Assembly: GCF_016316925.1 (NCBI RefSeq) | Contig: NZ_JAEEGB010000007.1 | Span: forward strand, 102,773 to 166,772 | Source of the DNA: Clostridium aciditolerans | GTDB taxonomy: Bacteria; Bacillota; Clostridia; Clostridiales; Clostridiaceae | DNA: 64,000 nt | Direction: 5' to 3' | Shown here: positions 7,484 to 16,126 of the stretch, one piece after another | Layout: each line of letters starts with the position of its first letter | How positions within the stretch are numbered: position 1 is the first letter of the stretch | The notes under the pieces: model-generated | Databases searched by the model: none | What the model saw: only the letters and a program-made list of their open reading frames with translations | Told to the model about the DNA's origin: nothing | Position numbers and translations under genes: made by a program

Positions 7484-7519
7484 GATAATGAAAATCTAAT
7501 TATAAGAAGGTGAACCTAA

Positions 7520-8689
7520 ATGATTTTGATAAAAAACATAGAAGTTTTTTCTCCTCAATCTCTAGGCAAAAAAAACATTTTAATTTTTTACAATAAAATT
7601 GCCTATATTTCTTCTGAAGTAAATTTACCGGATAAAAATTTTCCTGAGATTAAAGTTATCGACGGAGAAGGTCTAACTGTAGTACCTGGATTAATAGATC
7701 TTCATGTACATATTACTGGTGGTGGTGGCGAAGGTGGCTTTACTACAAGAGCTCCTGAGCTTACACTGACAAACCTTACTACGAATGGAATCACTACCTG
7801 TATAGGCCTTCTTGGCACTGATGGAACCACAAGAAGCATGGGCAACCTAATTGCTAAGGCAAGGGCTCTTGAAGAAGAAGGAATAAGTACTTTTTGCTGG
7901 ACTGGATGCTATCAGATGCCTACAAGAACAATAACAGATAGTGCTAGAGGCGACATTGTTCTTGTGGATAAAATTATAGGAGTTGGGGAAATAGCAGTAT
8001 CTGACCACAGGGGCAGCCATCCATCAGAAAATGATTTAGTTCATTTAGCTAGTGAAGCTAGGGTTGGTGGAATGATCTCAGGCAAATGCGGTGTTTTACA
8101 TATGCATATTGGTGATGGGAAAAAAGGGCTTATTCCTGTAATGGATATGGTTAAGGATTCAGAAATTCCTTATGACAATTTACTTCCTACACATATAAAC
8201 AGAAATCCATTAGTTTATAAACAATCAATTGAGTATGCTAAAGATGGAGGATTTGTAGACATAACTACTGGTATTAAACCTGAAGGCGACGATGCTGTAT
8301 ATGCTTCTGATGTTTATAAAACCCTACTTGATGAGGGTATATCTCCTTATAGCATTACTATGAGTTCAGACTCTGGCGGCAGCATGCCTATATTTGATAG
8401 TACTGGTAAACTATTAAAGCTGTCAATAGGCTCCCCTTCAACGAACATGGACACAATAAGAGAGTGCATAAGCAAAGGTATTTCAATGGAAGAAACCCTT
8501 ATTCCATTGACAGCTTCCCCTGCTAAATTCTTAAAATTAAAAAACAAAGGTAAAATTGAGGAGGGTTACGACGCTGATCTGCTTATCTTAGATAAAGACT
8601 TGAAACCTCATACAGTATTATGTAAAGGCAAAGTTATGGTTGAAAATTATAAACCTGTAGTATTTGGAACCTTTGAAAATAAAATATAG
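7520..8689 (+). CDS. iadA: Isoaspartyl dipeptidase
   Basis: IadA hydrolyses beta-aspartyl dipeptides that arise when proteins with isoaspartate are degraded. The 389-residue length equals the family norm. The amidohydrolase metal motif HVHITGGGGEGG is at about residues 65-76, with LPTHINRNP, SMSSDSGGSMP and the C-terminal KIEEGYDADLLILD segment following. The ATG has a GAAGGTG site. It stands alone between repeats, with its own promoter. Assignment rests on family-specific motifs rather than the broad amidohydrolase fold. Confidence 0.93.
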   Translation: MILIKNIEVFSPQSLGKKNILIFYNKIAYISSEVNLPDKNFPEIKVIDGEGLTVVPGLIDLHVHITGGGGEGGFTTRAPELTLTNLTTNGITTCIGLLGTDGTTRSMGNLIAKARALEEEGISTFCWTGCYQMPTRTITDSARGDIVLVDKIIGVGEIAVSDHRGSHPSENDLVHLASEARVGGMISGKCGVLHMHIGDGKKGLIPVMDMVKDSEIPYDNLLPTHINRNPLVYKQSIEYAKDGGFVDITTGIKPEGDDAVYASDVYKTLLDEGISPYSITMSSDSGGSMPIFDSTGKLLKLSIGSPSTNMDTIRECISKGISMEETLIPLTASPAKFLKLKNKGKIEEGYDADLLILDKDLKPHTVLCKGKVMVENYKPVVFGTFENKI

Positions 8690-8721
8690 AGGTAAACAAC
8701 TAAAAACTAGTTTACCTCTAT
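8686..8721 (+). terminator. Hairpin after iadA
   Basis: ATAGAGGTAAAC and GTTTACCTCTAT form a perfect 12-bp stem overlapping the iadA stop. The downstream sequence lacks a long T-run, so its efficiency as a terminator is uncertain. Confidence 0.65.
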
Positions 8722-8731
8722 AGGGTTCCAA

Positions 8732-8918
8732 ACTAGAAAATTGGCTTACACAAAGGGCTATGTTTCCAAAGCTGAAGGTAGATTTAAAAACTTTTATATG
8801 AAACTCCTCTTCTTTACGTCAGAGGAGTAAGCGATTCGCACAAAATCTACGATTTTGGCTCTCTGCTTAACGGACTGAAGCTTGGAAACATAGTCCGGGG
8901 TGTAAGTCAATTTTCGGC
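8732..8918. repeat. Long intergenic palindromic element, copy 2
   Basis: Outer arms GAAAATTGGCTTACA and TGTAAGTCAATTTTC pair, as do GGGCTATGTTTCCAAA and TTGGAAACATAGTCC. Sequence near both ends (GAAGGTAGATTTAAAAAC, TTAACGGACTGAAGC) is nearly identical to the copy at 1.8 kb. The central part (8800-8871) instead matches the repeat core of 7060-7262 in reverse orientation with internal units deleted. The element is therefore a mosaic of two repeat types. Confidence 0.75.
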
Positions 8919-8927
8919 CTTGCACCC

Positions 8928-9665
8928 TTATATTACATTTCCATCAGTTGATATGGTTACTTCTTTATATGGCACTATTGTTTGTGAGTTAAGCATTGCA
9001 TTTTTAACTGCACTTACTATTCCTCCACAGCAAGGTACTTCCATTCTAACTACTGTGATACTTTTAATATTATTCTTTCTTAGAATTTCAGCAAGTTTTT
9101 CTTCATAGTACTTTACATCATCTAGCTTAGGACATCCTATAACTGTAATATGATCCTTAATAAAATCACTATGGAAGTTTGCATAGGCATAAGCTGTACA
9201 GTCTGCTGCAACTAATAGGTCAGCATTCTTTAAATATGGTGCCTCAGTATTTATAAGTCTAAGTTGTACAGGCCACTGTCTTAACTCTGACAATGACTCC
9301 TCTGAACTTGCTTTTCTATTACTTGCTTTTACCGTTGATGCTACTTTTAAAGGCTTTCTTTCTATCATTTTAGCAGCAGTACCTGGACATCCACATGGTA
9401 AAGGCTTCTCTTCAGTTTTTTTCATTCTTTCTGCTATTTTTTGAGCTACAGCCTCTTCATCATAAGCTTTGCTTTCTCTTTCAATAATTGTTATAGCATT
9501 AGTTGGACACTCTGGAAGACAATCTCCAAGACCATCACAGTATTCATCGCTTATAAGCACTGCCTTCCCATCTATCAATTCGATGGCTCCTTCATGACAT
9601 GCATGTACACATAGTCCGCATCCGTTACATTTTGATTCATCTATATTTACAATTTTTCTTATCAT
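8928..9665 (-). CDS. Two-cluster 4Fe-4S ferredoxin-like protein (FrdX-like)
   Basis: The 245-residue protein opens with a bacterial ferredoxin domain: CNGCGLCVHACHEG (residues about 13-26) and a second cluster CDGLGDCLPECP (about 43-54). A linker with CGCPG near residue 92 leads to a C-terminal region with further cysteines (CPKL, CCGG). It probably carries electrons to an unidentified partner. It is divergent from a Crp/Fnr-type regulator across a 140-bp region with a perfect palindrome, the arrangement known for HcpR and its FrdX target in clostridia. The ATG has a GGAGG site. Confidence 0.82.
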   Translation of the reverse strand: MIRKIVNIDESKCNGCGLCVHACHEGAIELIDGKAVLISDEYCDGLGDCLPECPTNAITIIERESKAYDEEAVAQKIAERMKKTEEKPLPCGCPGTAAKMIERKPLKVASTVKASNRKASSEESLSELRQWPVQLRLINTEAPYLKNADLLVAADCTAYAYANFHSDFIKDHITVIGCPKLDDVKYYEEKLAEILRKNNIKSITVVRMEVPCCGGIVSAVKNAMLNSQTIVPYKEVTISTDGNVI

Positions 9666-9726
9666 AATAAATTTCCTCCTCTTGTCTTATTGTCTTTATT
9701 ATAATAAAATACACTTATATATGTCA

Positions 9727-9740
9727 GTAACATATGTTAC
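9727..9740. promoter_or_regulatory. Palindrome between frdX-like and hcpR-like genes
   Basis: GTAACATATGTTAC is a perfect 14-bp palindrome in the shared divergent promoter region. From memory it fits the GTAAC-N4-GTTAC pattern proposed for clostridial HcpR, so it is a good candidate operator for the regulator encoded alongside. Confidence 0.65.
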
Positions 9741-9805
9741 CTTATATATAAATACATTATTTATTCAAGCCTTTTCCATTATACATATTATTTGGAGGTA
9801 ATATC

Positions 9806-10486
9806 ATGAAAGACTTAATAAGTATATTGAAACAATGTATTCTTATGAAGAGCTTTAGCGAAGATGACATTGAAGAGCTATTAAAAAACATAAATTACTC
9901 AGTCAATTCCTATTCTAAGGGTGAAATTATAGCATTAGAGGGCTCTAACTGTTCAAGCATTGGAATTGTACTTAGTGGAAGTGTAGAAGTTCAAAAAATA
10001 TATGCATCAGGAAAAACAGTAACAATAAGCAAGCTTAATGAAGGTCATATTTTTGGAGAAGTAATAATATTCTCAAACAGAAGCACCTACCCCGCAACAA
10101 TTGCCTCTCCTGAAAATTCAAAGGTTATGTTTATATCCAAAGAAAATATACTAAAATTATCTAGTATAAACTCAAAATTTTTAAATAACTTCATGACCCT
10201 TCTATCTAACAAAATACTTATGCTGAATAATAAATTGAGAAATATATCTTATCAGACAATAAGACAGAAAATAGCATCTTATATTTTGGAAGAATATGAA
10301 TCTCAGCAAAAATTAACCATTAAATTAAGCTGCACAAAAAAAGAGATGGCTGAGCAACTTGGCATTCCACGCCCTTCTCTCTCAAGAGAACTAATCAATA
10401 TGAAAGATGAAGGTATAATAGATTTTGTTAAAAACACTATTACTATTTTAGATTTGGAATTATTAGAAGAGATTCTATCAAATTAA
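9806..10486 (+). CDS. Crp/Fnr-family regulator, HcpR-like
   Basis: The 226-residue protein has an N-terminal cyclic-nucleotide-binding fold (about residues 10-125; YSKGEIIALEGSNCSSIGIV, split as KGEIIALEG and GIVLSGSVEV) and a C-terminal Crp winged helix with KEMAEQLGIPRPSLSREL near residue 185. There is no N-terminal Cys cluster as in Fnr, so any sensing of redox or NO would be by another route. It stands divergent to the ferredoxin gene and probably controls it. HcpR proteins control nitrosative-stress genes such as hcp; this assignment is inferred from the neighbour and palindrome. The ATG has TTGGAGG. Confidence 0.8.
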   Translation: MKDLISILKQCILMKSFSEDDIEELLKNINYSVNSYSKGEIIALEGSNCSSIGIVLSGSVEVQKIYASGKTVTISKLNEGHIFGEVIIFSNRSTYPATIASPENSKVMFISKENILKLSSINSKFLNNFMTLLSNKILMLNNKLRNISYQTIRQKIASYILEEYESQQKLTIKLSCTKKEMAEQLGIPRPSLSRELINMKDEGIIDFVKNTITILDLELLEEILSN

Positions 10487-10489
10487 AAT

Positions 10490-10512
10490 GGGAAACGAAA
10501 TTATCGTTTCCC
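10490..10512 (+). terminator. Terminator after the Crp/Fnr regulator
   Basis: GGGAAACGA and TCGTTTCCC form a 9-bp stem with a 5-nt loop right after the stop codon. Confidence 0.75.
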
Positions 10513-10532
10513 TAATATTCGTATTTATAATA

Positions 10533-10655
10533 TTAGCAGCGTCCTCTTCCTCCAAATCCGCAGAAGCATAATAAAATTATTATCCAAATTATGCCACTGC
10601 CTCCGAAACCGCATCCAAATCCATCAAATCCGCAACCTCTGCGTCTGCCTCCCAT
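10533..10655 (-). CDS. Gly/Cys-rich 40-residue membrane microprotein, copy 1
   Basis: An ATG behind AAGGAGGG opens a 40-codon frame. The product starts MGGRRRGCGFDGFGCGFGG, continues with a hydrophobic IIWIIILLCFC segment and ends GFGGRGRC. It thus has a basic N-terminus, a Gly/Cys-rich stretch, one short membrane helix and a Cys-tipped tail. Glycine-rich one-helix proteins of similar layout occur among spore-associated YjcZ-type proteins, but I would not assign that firmly. The leader and ribosome site are nearly identical to those of the next gene upstream. Confidence 0.75.
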   Translation of the reverse strand: MGGRRRGCGFDGFGCGFGGSGIIWIIILLCFCGFGGRGRC

Positions 10656-10683
10656 AAAGTCTCCCTCCTTATCATCTTTTAGT

Positions 10684-11230
10684 ATTAAATCTAATATAAA
10701 TTTCTTCATCTGCTTCTACAATAACATAATATTTATATACATCTGTAAATGTTACTGCATTTTTTAAATTGTATTTCTTTATCAGTATTAAATCTTAAGT
10801 ATCTTTTACAAATCTCTTCATCTGCTTCTATAATAACATTATATTTATATATTTTAGCAGAAGCGTCTTCCGCCACATCCACAGAATATGATCAATATAA
10901 TTATTAGACAAATTATGCTGCTACCTCCGAAGCCGCCATCAAATTCACAACAACAATGTCTGCGTCTCCTTCTACAACAATGTCTGTGTCCCATAAAGTC
11001 TCCCTCCTTATTATCTTTTAGTATTAATCTAATATAAATTTCTTCATCTGTTTCTATAATAACATTATATTTATATGCATCTGTAATTGTTACTACATTT
11101 TTTAAATTGTATTTTTTTATTTAGTATTAAATCTTAAGTATCTTTTACAAATCTCTTCATCTGCTTCTATAATAACATTATATTTGTATACCTCTGTAGA
11201 TGTTACTACATTTTCTAAATTATATTTTAA
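10684..11230. repeat. Duplicated leader repeats before the microprotein genes
   Basis: Four related copies of about 103 bp start near 10681, 10784, 11020 and 11123 (shared AGTATTAAATCT, CTTCATCTGCTTCT and AATAACATTATATTTATA). The pattern is two half-copies before each microprotein gene, with the whole unit of gene plus leader repeated at a 339-bp period. It records a recent tandem duplication. Confidence 0.85.
10854..10994 (-). CDS. His/Arg/Cys-rich 46-residue membrane microprotein, copy 2
   Basis: The frame begins at an ATG with the same AAGGAGGG leader as copy 1 and codes for 46 residues. The N-terminus is strikingly basic and Cys-rich: MGHRHCC, five Arg in a row, then HCCCEF. A DGGFGGSS stretch leads into a hydrophobic IICLIIILIIFC helix, and the end is GCGGRRFC. 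Nine cysteines in 46 residues plus histidines suggest metal or redox chemistry or disulfide cross-linking, for instance in a spore coat. That is inference only. Confidence 0.75.
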   Translation of the reverse strand: MGHRHCCRRRRRHCCCEFDGGFGGSSIICLIIILIIFCGCGGRRFC

Positions 11231-11338
11231 AATTGTTATAGTATTGTGATATTATATAATTGTATATGTTTCATAATCATTTTAATGAGCATTGTAAAAT
11301 TATATAAATTTCATAATTCAATATCAAGGGGGATAATT
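10995..11338. other. Non-coding interval before the MCP gene
   Basis: It holds two of the duplicated leader repeats (11020-11230) and then a short AT-rich promoter region for the gene at 11339. No further gene is visible. Confidence 0.7.
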
Positions 11339-12169
11339 ATGGATGAACTTATTATCAAAAACAAGTTACATGAAGCTTTCAATGAATTAATACCTTACAT
11401 GCAGTATTTTTTTGAGGATGAAATAGCCTTTACTATGTCAACTACAGACCATTTTATAAAAGTAGTTAATAGTACAAATATAAATATGAACGCTAAACCT
11501 GGCGATCCACTGAGACCTGGTGGTGCTGCTTATGAATGTATTAAAGCTAAAAAGCCACTTACACTTATAGTCCCAAAAGAAGTATTTGGAGTTGCCATTA
11601 AAGCCATAGGTATTCCAGTAAAAGATGACCGTGGCACTATAGTAGGAAGTATTGTTCTAGTGAAAAGTTTAAAAAGATATAATGAAATATTAAGTTTATC
11701 TAAAACTTTATCAGAATCTTTAGATGAGATCTCCCAAGCCTCTGGATTAATTTCTTGTGGCATAGAAGAAGCTGTACATTCTAACGATCTGGTCTTATCT
11801 GAAGTACATGAAGCGGCAAGTAATGCAAAGAATACAGATGAAGTATTAAGTTTTGTAAGAAATGTAGCATCTCAAACAAACCTTTTAGGGTTAAATGCTG
11901 CTATAGAAGCTTCCAGAGCAGGAGAGCATGGACGAGGCTTCTCTGTAGTAGCCAATGAAATTAGAAAGTTATCTAATTCCAGCAGTCAATCTATAAATGA
12001 AATAAATAATACTCTTACAAAAATAGAAACTTCGGTAAACAGCATTGCCCAAAGTATTACCTCTACTACGGACACTTTTAAGGAACAGTTATCGAGAATT
12101 CAGCAAATGGATGCTGCTTTGCAGAATTTAAATTCTCTGGCAGCAACTTTAAAGAAAATGGCGGAATAA
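11339..12169 (+). CDS. Soluble methyl-accepting chemotaxis-type signalling protein
   Basis: The 276-residue protein has no membrane segment. An N-terminal sensor-like region (about residues 1-120) ends in [20 protein letters not shown], resembling a GAF/PAS-type fold. The MCP signalling hairpin follows, with the conserved tip [20 protein letters not shown] near residue 190 and [12 protein letters not shown] after it. A longer frame adds 31 hydrophobic residues upstream, but the AAGGGGG site just before the ATG at 11339 favours the short form. It could tie an internal signal to CheA or act on another kinase. No che genes are adjacent. Confidence 0.85.
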   Translation: MDELIIKNKLHEAFNELIPYMQYFFEDEIAFTMSTTDHFIKVVNSTNINMNAKPGDPLRPGGAAYECIKAKKPLTLIVPKEVFGVAIKAIGIPVKDDRGTIVGSIVLVKSLKRYNEILSLSKTLSESLDEISQASGLISCGIEEAVHSNDLVLSEVHEAASNAKNTDEVLSFVRNVASQTNLLGLNAAIEASRAGEHGRGFSVVANEIRKLSNSSSQSINEINNTLTKIETSVNSIAQSITSTTDTFKEQLSRIQQMDAALQNLNSLAATLKKMAE

Positions 12170-12170
12170 A

Positions 12171-12207
12171 ATATAGGGTTATAAGCTCGAAACTTATAAC
12201 CCTATAT
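12171..12207 (+). terminator. Terminator after the soluble MCP gene
   Basis: ATATAGGGTTATAAG and CTTATAACCCTATAT form a 15-bp perfect stem, followed by TTTTCG. Confidence 0.88.
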
Positions 12208-12259
12208 TTTCGCCTTGTAATCTTATATTCTAAATTCTAAAATTCACTCAAAAGATTTA

Positions 12260-14137
12260 TTATCCTAAATTAGATATGTTAATTTCATGCTTTTTTATTT
12301 TATTATATAGGGTGTTTCGCTGCATTCCAAGTATTTCTGCGGCATGAGTAATATTGCCTTTAAATATTTTTAAAACCTTTAAAATATGCTGTTTTTCTAT
12401 ATAGTCAAACTTTAAATGCTCTTTATTTAAGTCTAATAGTTTTACTATTTCACAATCTTTTTCATTAAAATAACCTATAGGCATCATTTCTGTATTTACA
12501 ATAAGCTTAACTATATTTTTTAATTCTTCAACATTTCCCGGCCAATTATAACTAAGCATTTTCGAACTGTACTCTTTAGGTATAATAATATTATTTTTAT
12601 TACATTTTTGGACTTCCATCTTCATAAAATGCTCAATAAGAACGGATATATCACTTTTTCTATCCTTAAGTGGCGGAAGGTAAATAGGCAGTACATTTAA
12701 TCGATAAAATAGATCTTTTCTTAAATTTCCTTTTTCAACTTCTTCCTTTAAATTTTTACTGCTTGATGCTATAATTCTTACGTCTACAGGTATAGGTCTA
12801 TTGCTGCCAACTCTGGTTATAACGCCTTCCTGAATCATTTTAAGTATTTTTGTTTGGGCATTTATTGATAAGTCCCCTACCTCCTCAATAAATATAGTAC
12901 CACCATCAGCTAGTTCAAGTTTCCCTACATTAATTTCCTTTTTACCACTTACTGTATCTTCATATTCATATCCAAAGAGCTCTGATTCAATAAGTGGTTT
13001 GAGAATTGAGCTGCAATTTACTTTTACAAAAGGACCATCCATTCTACTGCTGTAGTTGTGAATACACTCTGCAAATAAATTTTTACCTGTCCCACTTTCT
13101 CCTGTAATAAGCACTGTTCCTTTATTATTAGATATCTTTTTAGCATATTCAATTGTACTAGTTATGCTCTCTTCTTCACTAATTATTTTATCAAAGGTAT
13201 AAAAAGCTTGATAGTTTTTGAATTTATTATTAAAATTTCTGCTTTTGCTCAGTTCTTCAAAAATATATACTATCTCAATTATATTGTCTTCTGTATTATA
13301 TATTGGTTTTGCCATTAACCTATATTTAGAATTATTTAGTATACTTACTTCCATTGAAACACTTTTACTTAAATATATTTCTTTTATTATGTTATCCCAG
13401 TCCTTTACAACATCATTAACCTTTGATGATTTTAATTGCTCCTCTGTAGCTCTAAATATTTCTAAAGCTTTTTTATTATAGGTTCTTATTTTTCCCTCTA
13501 TGTCAGATATAATTAAAGCTTTTGGAATTGCATCAAAAACTGTTTTTATGTGTTTATCTATTACGTATTGAATCTTGTTTAATCTTTGAATCTCAATCAT
13601 TTTCTCAATAGAACTGCAGGAAGAAATAATCATACCTATGGTATGAGGATGGAACTGTACTGAAGTCCCTACAATGCTTAGAATTCCTATTATTAAGCCA
13701 TTGTTATCTTTTATAGGAGCAGCAAAGGATGTCCATTTACTATAGGCCTTAATATAGTGTTCTGAGGATGAAACCATTGCAGGACATTTGTTTTTTATTG
13801 CCATGCCTATAGAGTTTGTTCCAATGTTTTCTTCATCCATGTATGCACCAGGTATTATTTTCATATCAAAAATCTCAGCAACTGTCTTCTCATTACCAAT
13901 AACACTTAATATGCAGCCATCACAGTCTGTAAGTATATAAAAAAACTCATCATACTCTGGATATTTAACCAAATTCTCTATATGAGGCAAAGCATTTATA
14001 ATTAATTCTCTATTAATTACATACTTAATATTAAGTTCTATTTCATCCAATATCTTTTTACTAAAAACTTGTTCAGCATCAATGCCAATATTCCTGCATC
14101 TTTCATGAGAATTTTTAATATCTGATTCTTTAATCAC
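12260..14137 (-). CDS. AcoR-type enhancer-binding regulator with an altered GAFTGA loop
   Basis: The 625-residue protein has a GAF-like domain (about 60-190), a PAS domain (about 200-290), an AAA+ domain (about 325-550; Walker A GESGTGKN, arginine-finger region LFYRLNVLP) and a Fis helix-turn-helix at the end (AAEILGMQRNTLYNKIKK). In place of the sigma-54-contacting GAFTGA loop after ELFGYE it reads YEDTVSGKK, and Walker B has IFIEEVG rather than the usual DE pair. It may therefore work without sigma-54, like TyrR, or have lost activation. It starts at a GTG with AAGGAG and lies 30 bp after xdhC, so they are probably co-transcribed and it may control molybdenum-hydroxylase genes. Confidence 0.85.
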   Translation of the reverse strand: MIKESDIKNSHERCRNIGIDAEQVFSKKILDEIELNIKYVINRELIINALPHIENLVKYPEYDEFFYILTDCDGCILSVIGNEKTVAEIFDMKIIPGAYMDEENIGTNSIGMAIKNKCPAMVSSSEHYIKAYSKWTSFAAPIKDNNGLIIGILSIVGTSVQFHPHTIGMIISSCSSIEKMIEIQRLNKIQYVIDKHIKTVFDAIPKALIISDIEGKIRTYNKKALEIFRATEEQLKSSKVNDVVKDWDNIIKEIYLSKSVSMEVSILNNSKYRLMAKPIYNTEDNIIEIVYIFEELSKSRNFNNKFKNYQAFYTFDKIISEEESITSTIEYAKKISNNKGTVLITGESGTGKNLFAECIHNYSSRMDGPFVKVNCSSILKPLIESELFGYEYEDTVSGKKEINVGKLELADGGTIFIEEVGDLSINAQTKILKMIQEGVITRVGSNRPIPVDVRIIASSSKNLKEEVEKGNLRKDLFYRLNVLPIYLPPLKDRKSDISVLIEHFMKMEVQKCNKNNIIIPKEYSSKMLSYNWPGNVEELKNIVKLIVNTEMMPIGYFNEKDCEIVKLLDLNKEHLKFDYIEKQHILKVLKIFKGNITHAAEILGMQRNTLYNKIKKHEINISNLG

Positions 14138-14167
14138 TTTTATTACTCCTTTTACAAAGTATTAACT

Positions 14168-15214
14168 TTACTTGCTGCATCTTCTTATTTTTATCAACTC
14201 CGCAGCTATACTAATGGCTATCTCTTCTGGAGTTTGTGCCGAAATTTCCAGTCCTATAGGACAAAATACTCTATCTAATTCCTTCTGAGTATACCCCTCA
14301 TCTTTTAACTGGCTGTATATAAAGCTTCTTTTTGTCTTGCTTCCTATCATCCCTATGTATTTAGCATCTGTTTCTAAGGCTTGTGCTAAAATATCTTTAT
14401 CGTAGGCATGTCCTCTTGTTATTATCACTACATAACTTTGATCATTTATTTCTATATGTTTTAAAATATCATCAAATGCAGAAAGTATAATAATTTTATC
14501 TGCAGTTTTAAATCTTTCTTTATTAGCGAACTCTCTCCTGTCATCCAAAACTACAACTTTAAAATCTAACATTTTCATAATCTCTGCTAATTTTTGAGAT
14601 ACATGTCCAGCACCAAATAGGTATATTGTTTCACAATTCAGTACAGGTTCTACCAGGTATTTCTCGTTATTTGCCATAAATACTTGCATTGTTACTTCCT
14701 TAAAATTTTCTCTAATCTTTTGAAATACTGGTTGGACTATATCACTTTCTTCCCCATAAAAATCAGTTTCAGTGCAAATCCACTTGCAGTTATTATGAAG
14801 AATTTCATCTTTGCTTTCTATTTTTGTTACTATTGAATAATTTATTCCTTGTTTCCTTAAGTTAGATGACTGCTTATATATTTCTGCAATATTATTGTTC
14901 TCAGCATCAACATATTCCATTAGTACTTTTAATTCTCCGCCGCATACAATTTCTAGAGAACCACCACCCTCAGTTGACAAATCAAGGTTTTTAATTATAG
15001 TTCTTTTGTTACCAAACACCTCTTTGGACAACTTAACTGTAAGAGCCTCAAATAGTCCTCCACCAATGGTTCCTATAATTGAAAAGTCATTTTTTATTAT
15101 CATTTTAGATCCTCGTCTACGAGGTGCTGAACCATTTTTATGTAAAATAGTAGCTAAAACAAAACTTTCTCTTTTATCTATAAGCTCACTTGCTATATCA
15201 TATATCTGAAACAT
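14168..15214 (-). CDS. XdhC/CoxI-family molybdenum hydroxylase maturation protein
   Basis: XdhC proteins bind the molybdenum cofactor, help add its terminal sulfur and pass it to xanthine dehydrogenase-type enzymes. The 348-residue protein has the N-terminal conserved NGSAPRRRGSKMII and GTIGGGLFEA motifs and a C-terminal Rossmann domain with LFGAGHVSQKLAEIM and VVVLDDR, then ITRGHAYDKD. The start at 15214 follows a GAGGTG site; eight extra codons upstream lack one. No hydroxylase gene lies in the window. It is divergent from modBCA, which supplies molybdate. Confidence 0.9.
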   Translation of the reverse strand: MFQIYDIASELIDKRESFVLATILHKNGSAPRRRGSKMIIKNDFSIIGTIGGGLFEALTVKLSKEVFGNKRTIIKNLDLSTEGGGSLEIVCGGELKVLMEYVDAENNNIAEIYKQSSNLRKQGINYSIVTKIESKDEILHNNCKWICTETDFYGEESDIVQPVFQKIRENFKEVTMQVFMANNEKYLVEPVLNCETIYLFGAGHVSQKLAEIMKMLDFKVVVLDDRREFANKERFKTADKIIILSAFDDILKHIEINDQSYVVIITRGHAYDKDILAQALETDAKYIGMIGSKTKRSFIYSQLKDEGYTQKELDRVFCPIGLEISAQTPEEIAISIAAELIKIRRCSK

Positions 15215-15363
15215 GTATATCACCTCTGATAACAACATTTTATATTTATACTATAAAATATTTATGTCTCATTGTCCAATGAGCAAAATTAAATTAATGA
15301 TTATTTTTTGAACATTGCGCATTATTTAAACATTTTTTATAATACTGTACTTGTTTACATATA

Positions 15364-15388
15364 ATATTTAGTAAGTTAAACTAAATAT
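15364..15388. promoter_or_regulatory. Inverted repeat upstream of modB
   Basis: ATATTTAGT and ACTAAATAT form a perfect 9-bp dyad with a 7-bp spacer in the modB-xdhC divergent region. Size and place fit a dimeric repressor site, but the binding protein is unknown. Confidence 0.5.
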
Positions 15389-15444
15389 GTATAAAGTCTA
15401 TAAAACTCAACTAATTTAAATTAAAACAGAAGTAGGTCGTTTTT

Positions 15445-16107
15445 ATGATATTAAATCCTTTAATTATATCTTTAAAAGTATCTTTAATTTCAACAATTTT
15501 TACATTAATTACTGGTGTCTTCTTAGCAAGAGTGCTTACAAAGTACAATTTTAAAGGCAAGGATATATTAGAAGCTATAATAATTTTACCAATGGTACTT
15601 CCTCCCTCTGTAACAGGATATGGTTTGCTGATTTTATTAGGAAAAAAAGGTTTTATTGGGGAAGTTCTTTATAATCTCTTTGGAGTGCATTTAATATTTA
15701 CTACCGCAGCTGCTTGTATTGCTTCTTATATAGTTTCTTTACCATTAATGTATCAAAGTTGTAAGGCAGCTTTCATGAGCGTTGATAAGATATATGAAAA
15801 TACTGCTAGAACTCTTGGTGCCAGTGAAGCTAGAGTATTCTTTAAAGTTACTTTACCTTTGGCTTATACTGGAATACTTAGTGGTACAATTCTTTCTTTT
15901 GCCAGAGCTTTAGGAGAATTTGGAGCTACACTTATGGTAGCTGGAAACATTCCTGGCAAAACACAGACAATTCCACTAGCTATATATTTTGCAGTTGAAG
16001 GTGGAGATACTAAAACTGCAAATATACTTTTCACTATTGTCTTGATATTTAGTTTTACTTTAATTTATGGACTAAACATGTGGACAAAGAAAAAGAATAC
16101 TAATTAG
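15445..16107 (+). CDS. modB: Molybdate ABC transporter permease
   Basis: ModB is the membrane channel subunit of the molybdate importer. The 220-residue protein has about five membrane helices and the EAA-type loop ARTLGASEARVFFKVTLPLA that docks on the ATPase, plus the ModB-typical LGEFGATLMVAGNIPGKT. The order here is permease, ATPase, binding protein, all on one strand with gaps of 19 and 103 bp. The ribosome site before the ATG (AAGTAGGT) is weak. Confidence 0.93.
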   Translation: MILNPLIISLKVSLISTIFTLITGVFLARVLTKYNFKGKDILEAIIILPMVLPPSVTGYGLLILLGKKGFIGEVLYNLFGVHLIFTTAAACIASYIVSLPLMYQSCKAAFMSVDKIYENTARTLGASEARVFFKVTLPLAYTGILSGTILSFARALGEFGATLMVAGNIPGKTQTIPLAIYFAVEGGDTKTANILFTIVLIFSFTLIYGLNMWTKKKNTN

Positions 16108-16126
16108 TTTAAGGTGGAAATAATAA

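Larger units (their letters stand above)
6882..7519. other. Long non-coding interval with hairpins and tandem repeats
   Basis: No gene is supported in these 638 bases. They hold two strong hairpins (6915-6964 and 6973-7003), a run of repeat units (7060-7262) and the iadA promoter. G+C is visibly higher in 6990-7270 than in the surrounding intergenic DNA, which sets the repeat block apart. Confidence 0.8.

Noticed and set aside
11246-11338. N-terminal hydrophobic extension of the soluble MCP
   Set aside because: The AAGGGGG site is before the internal ATG at 11339; the upstream part has no ribosome site.
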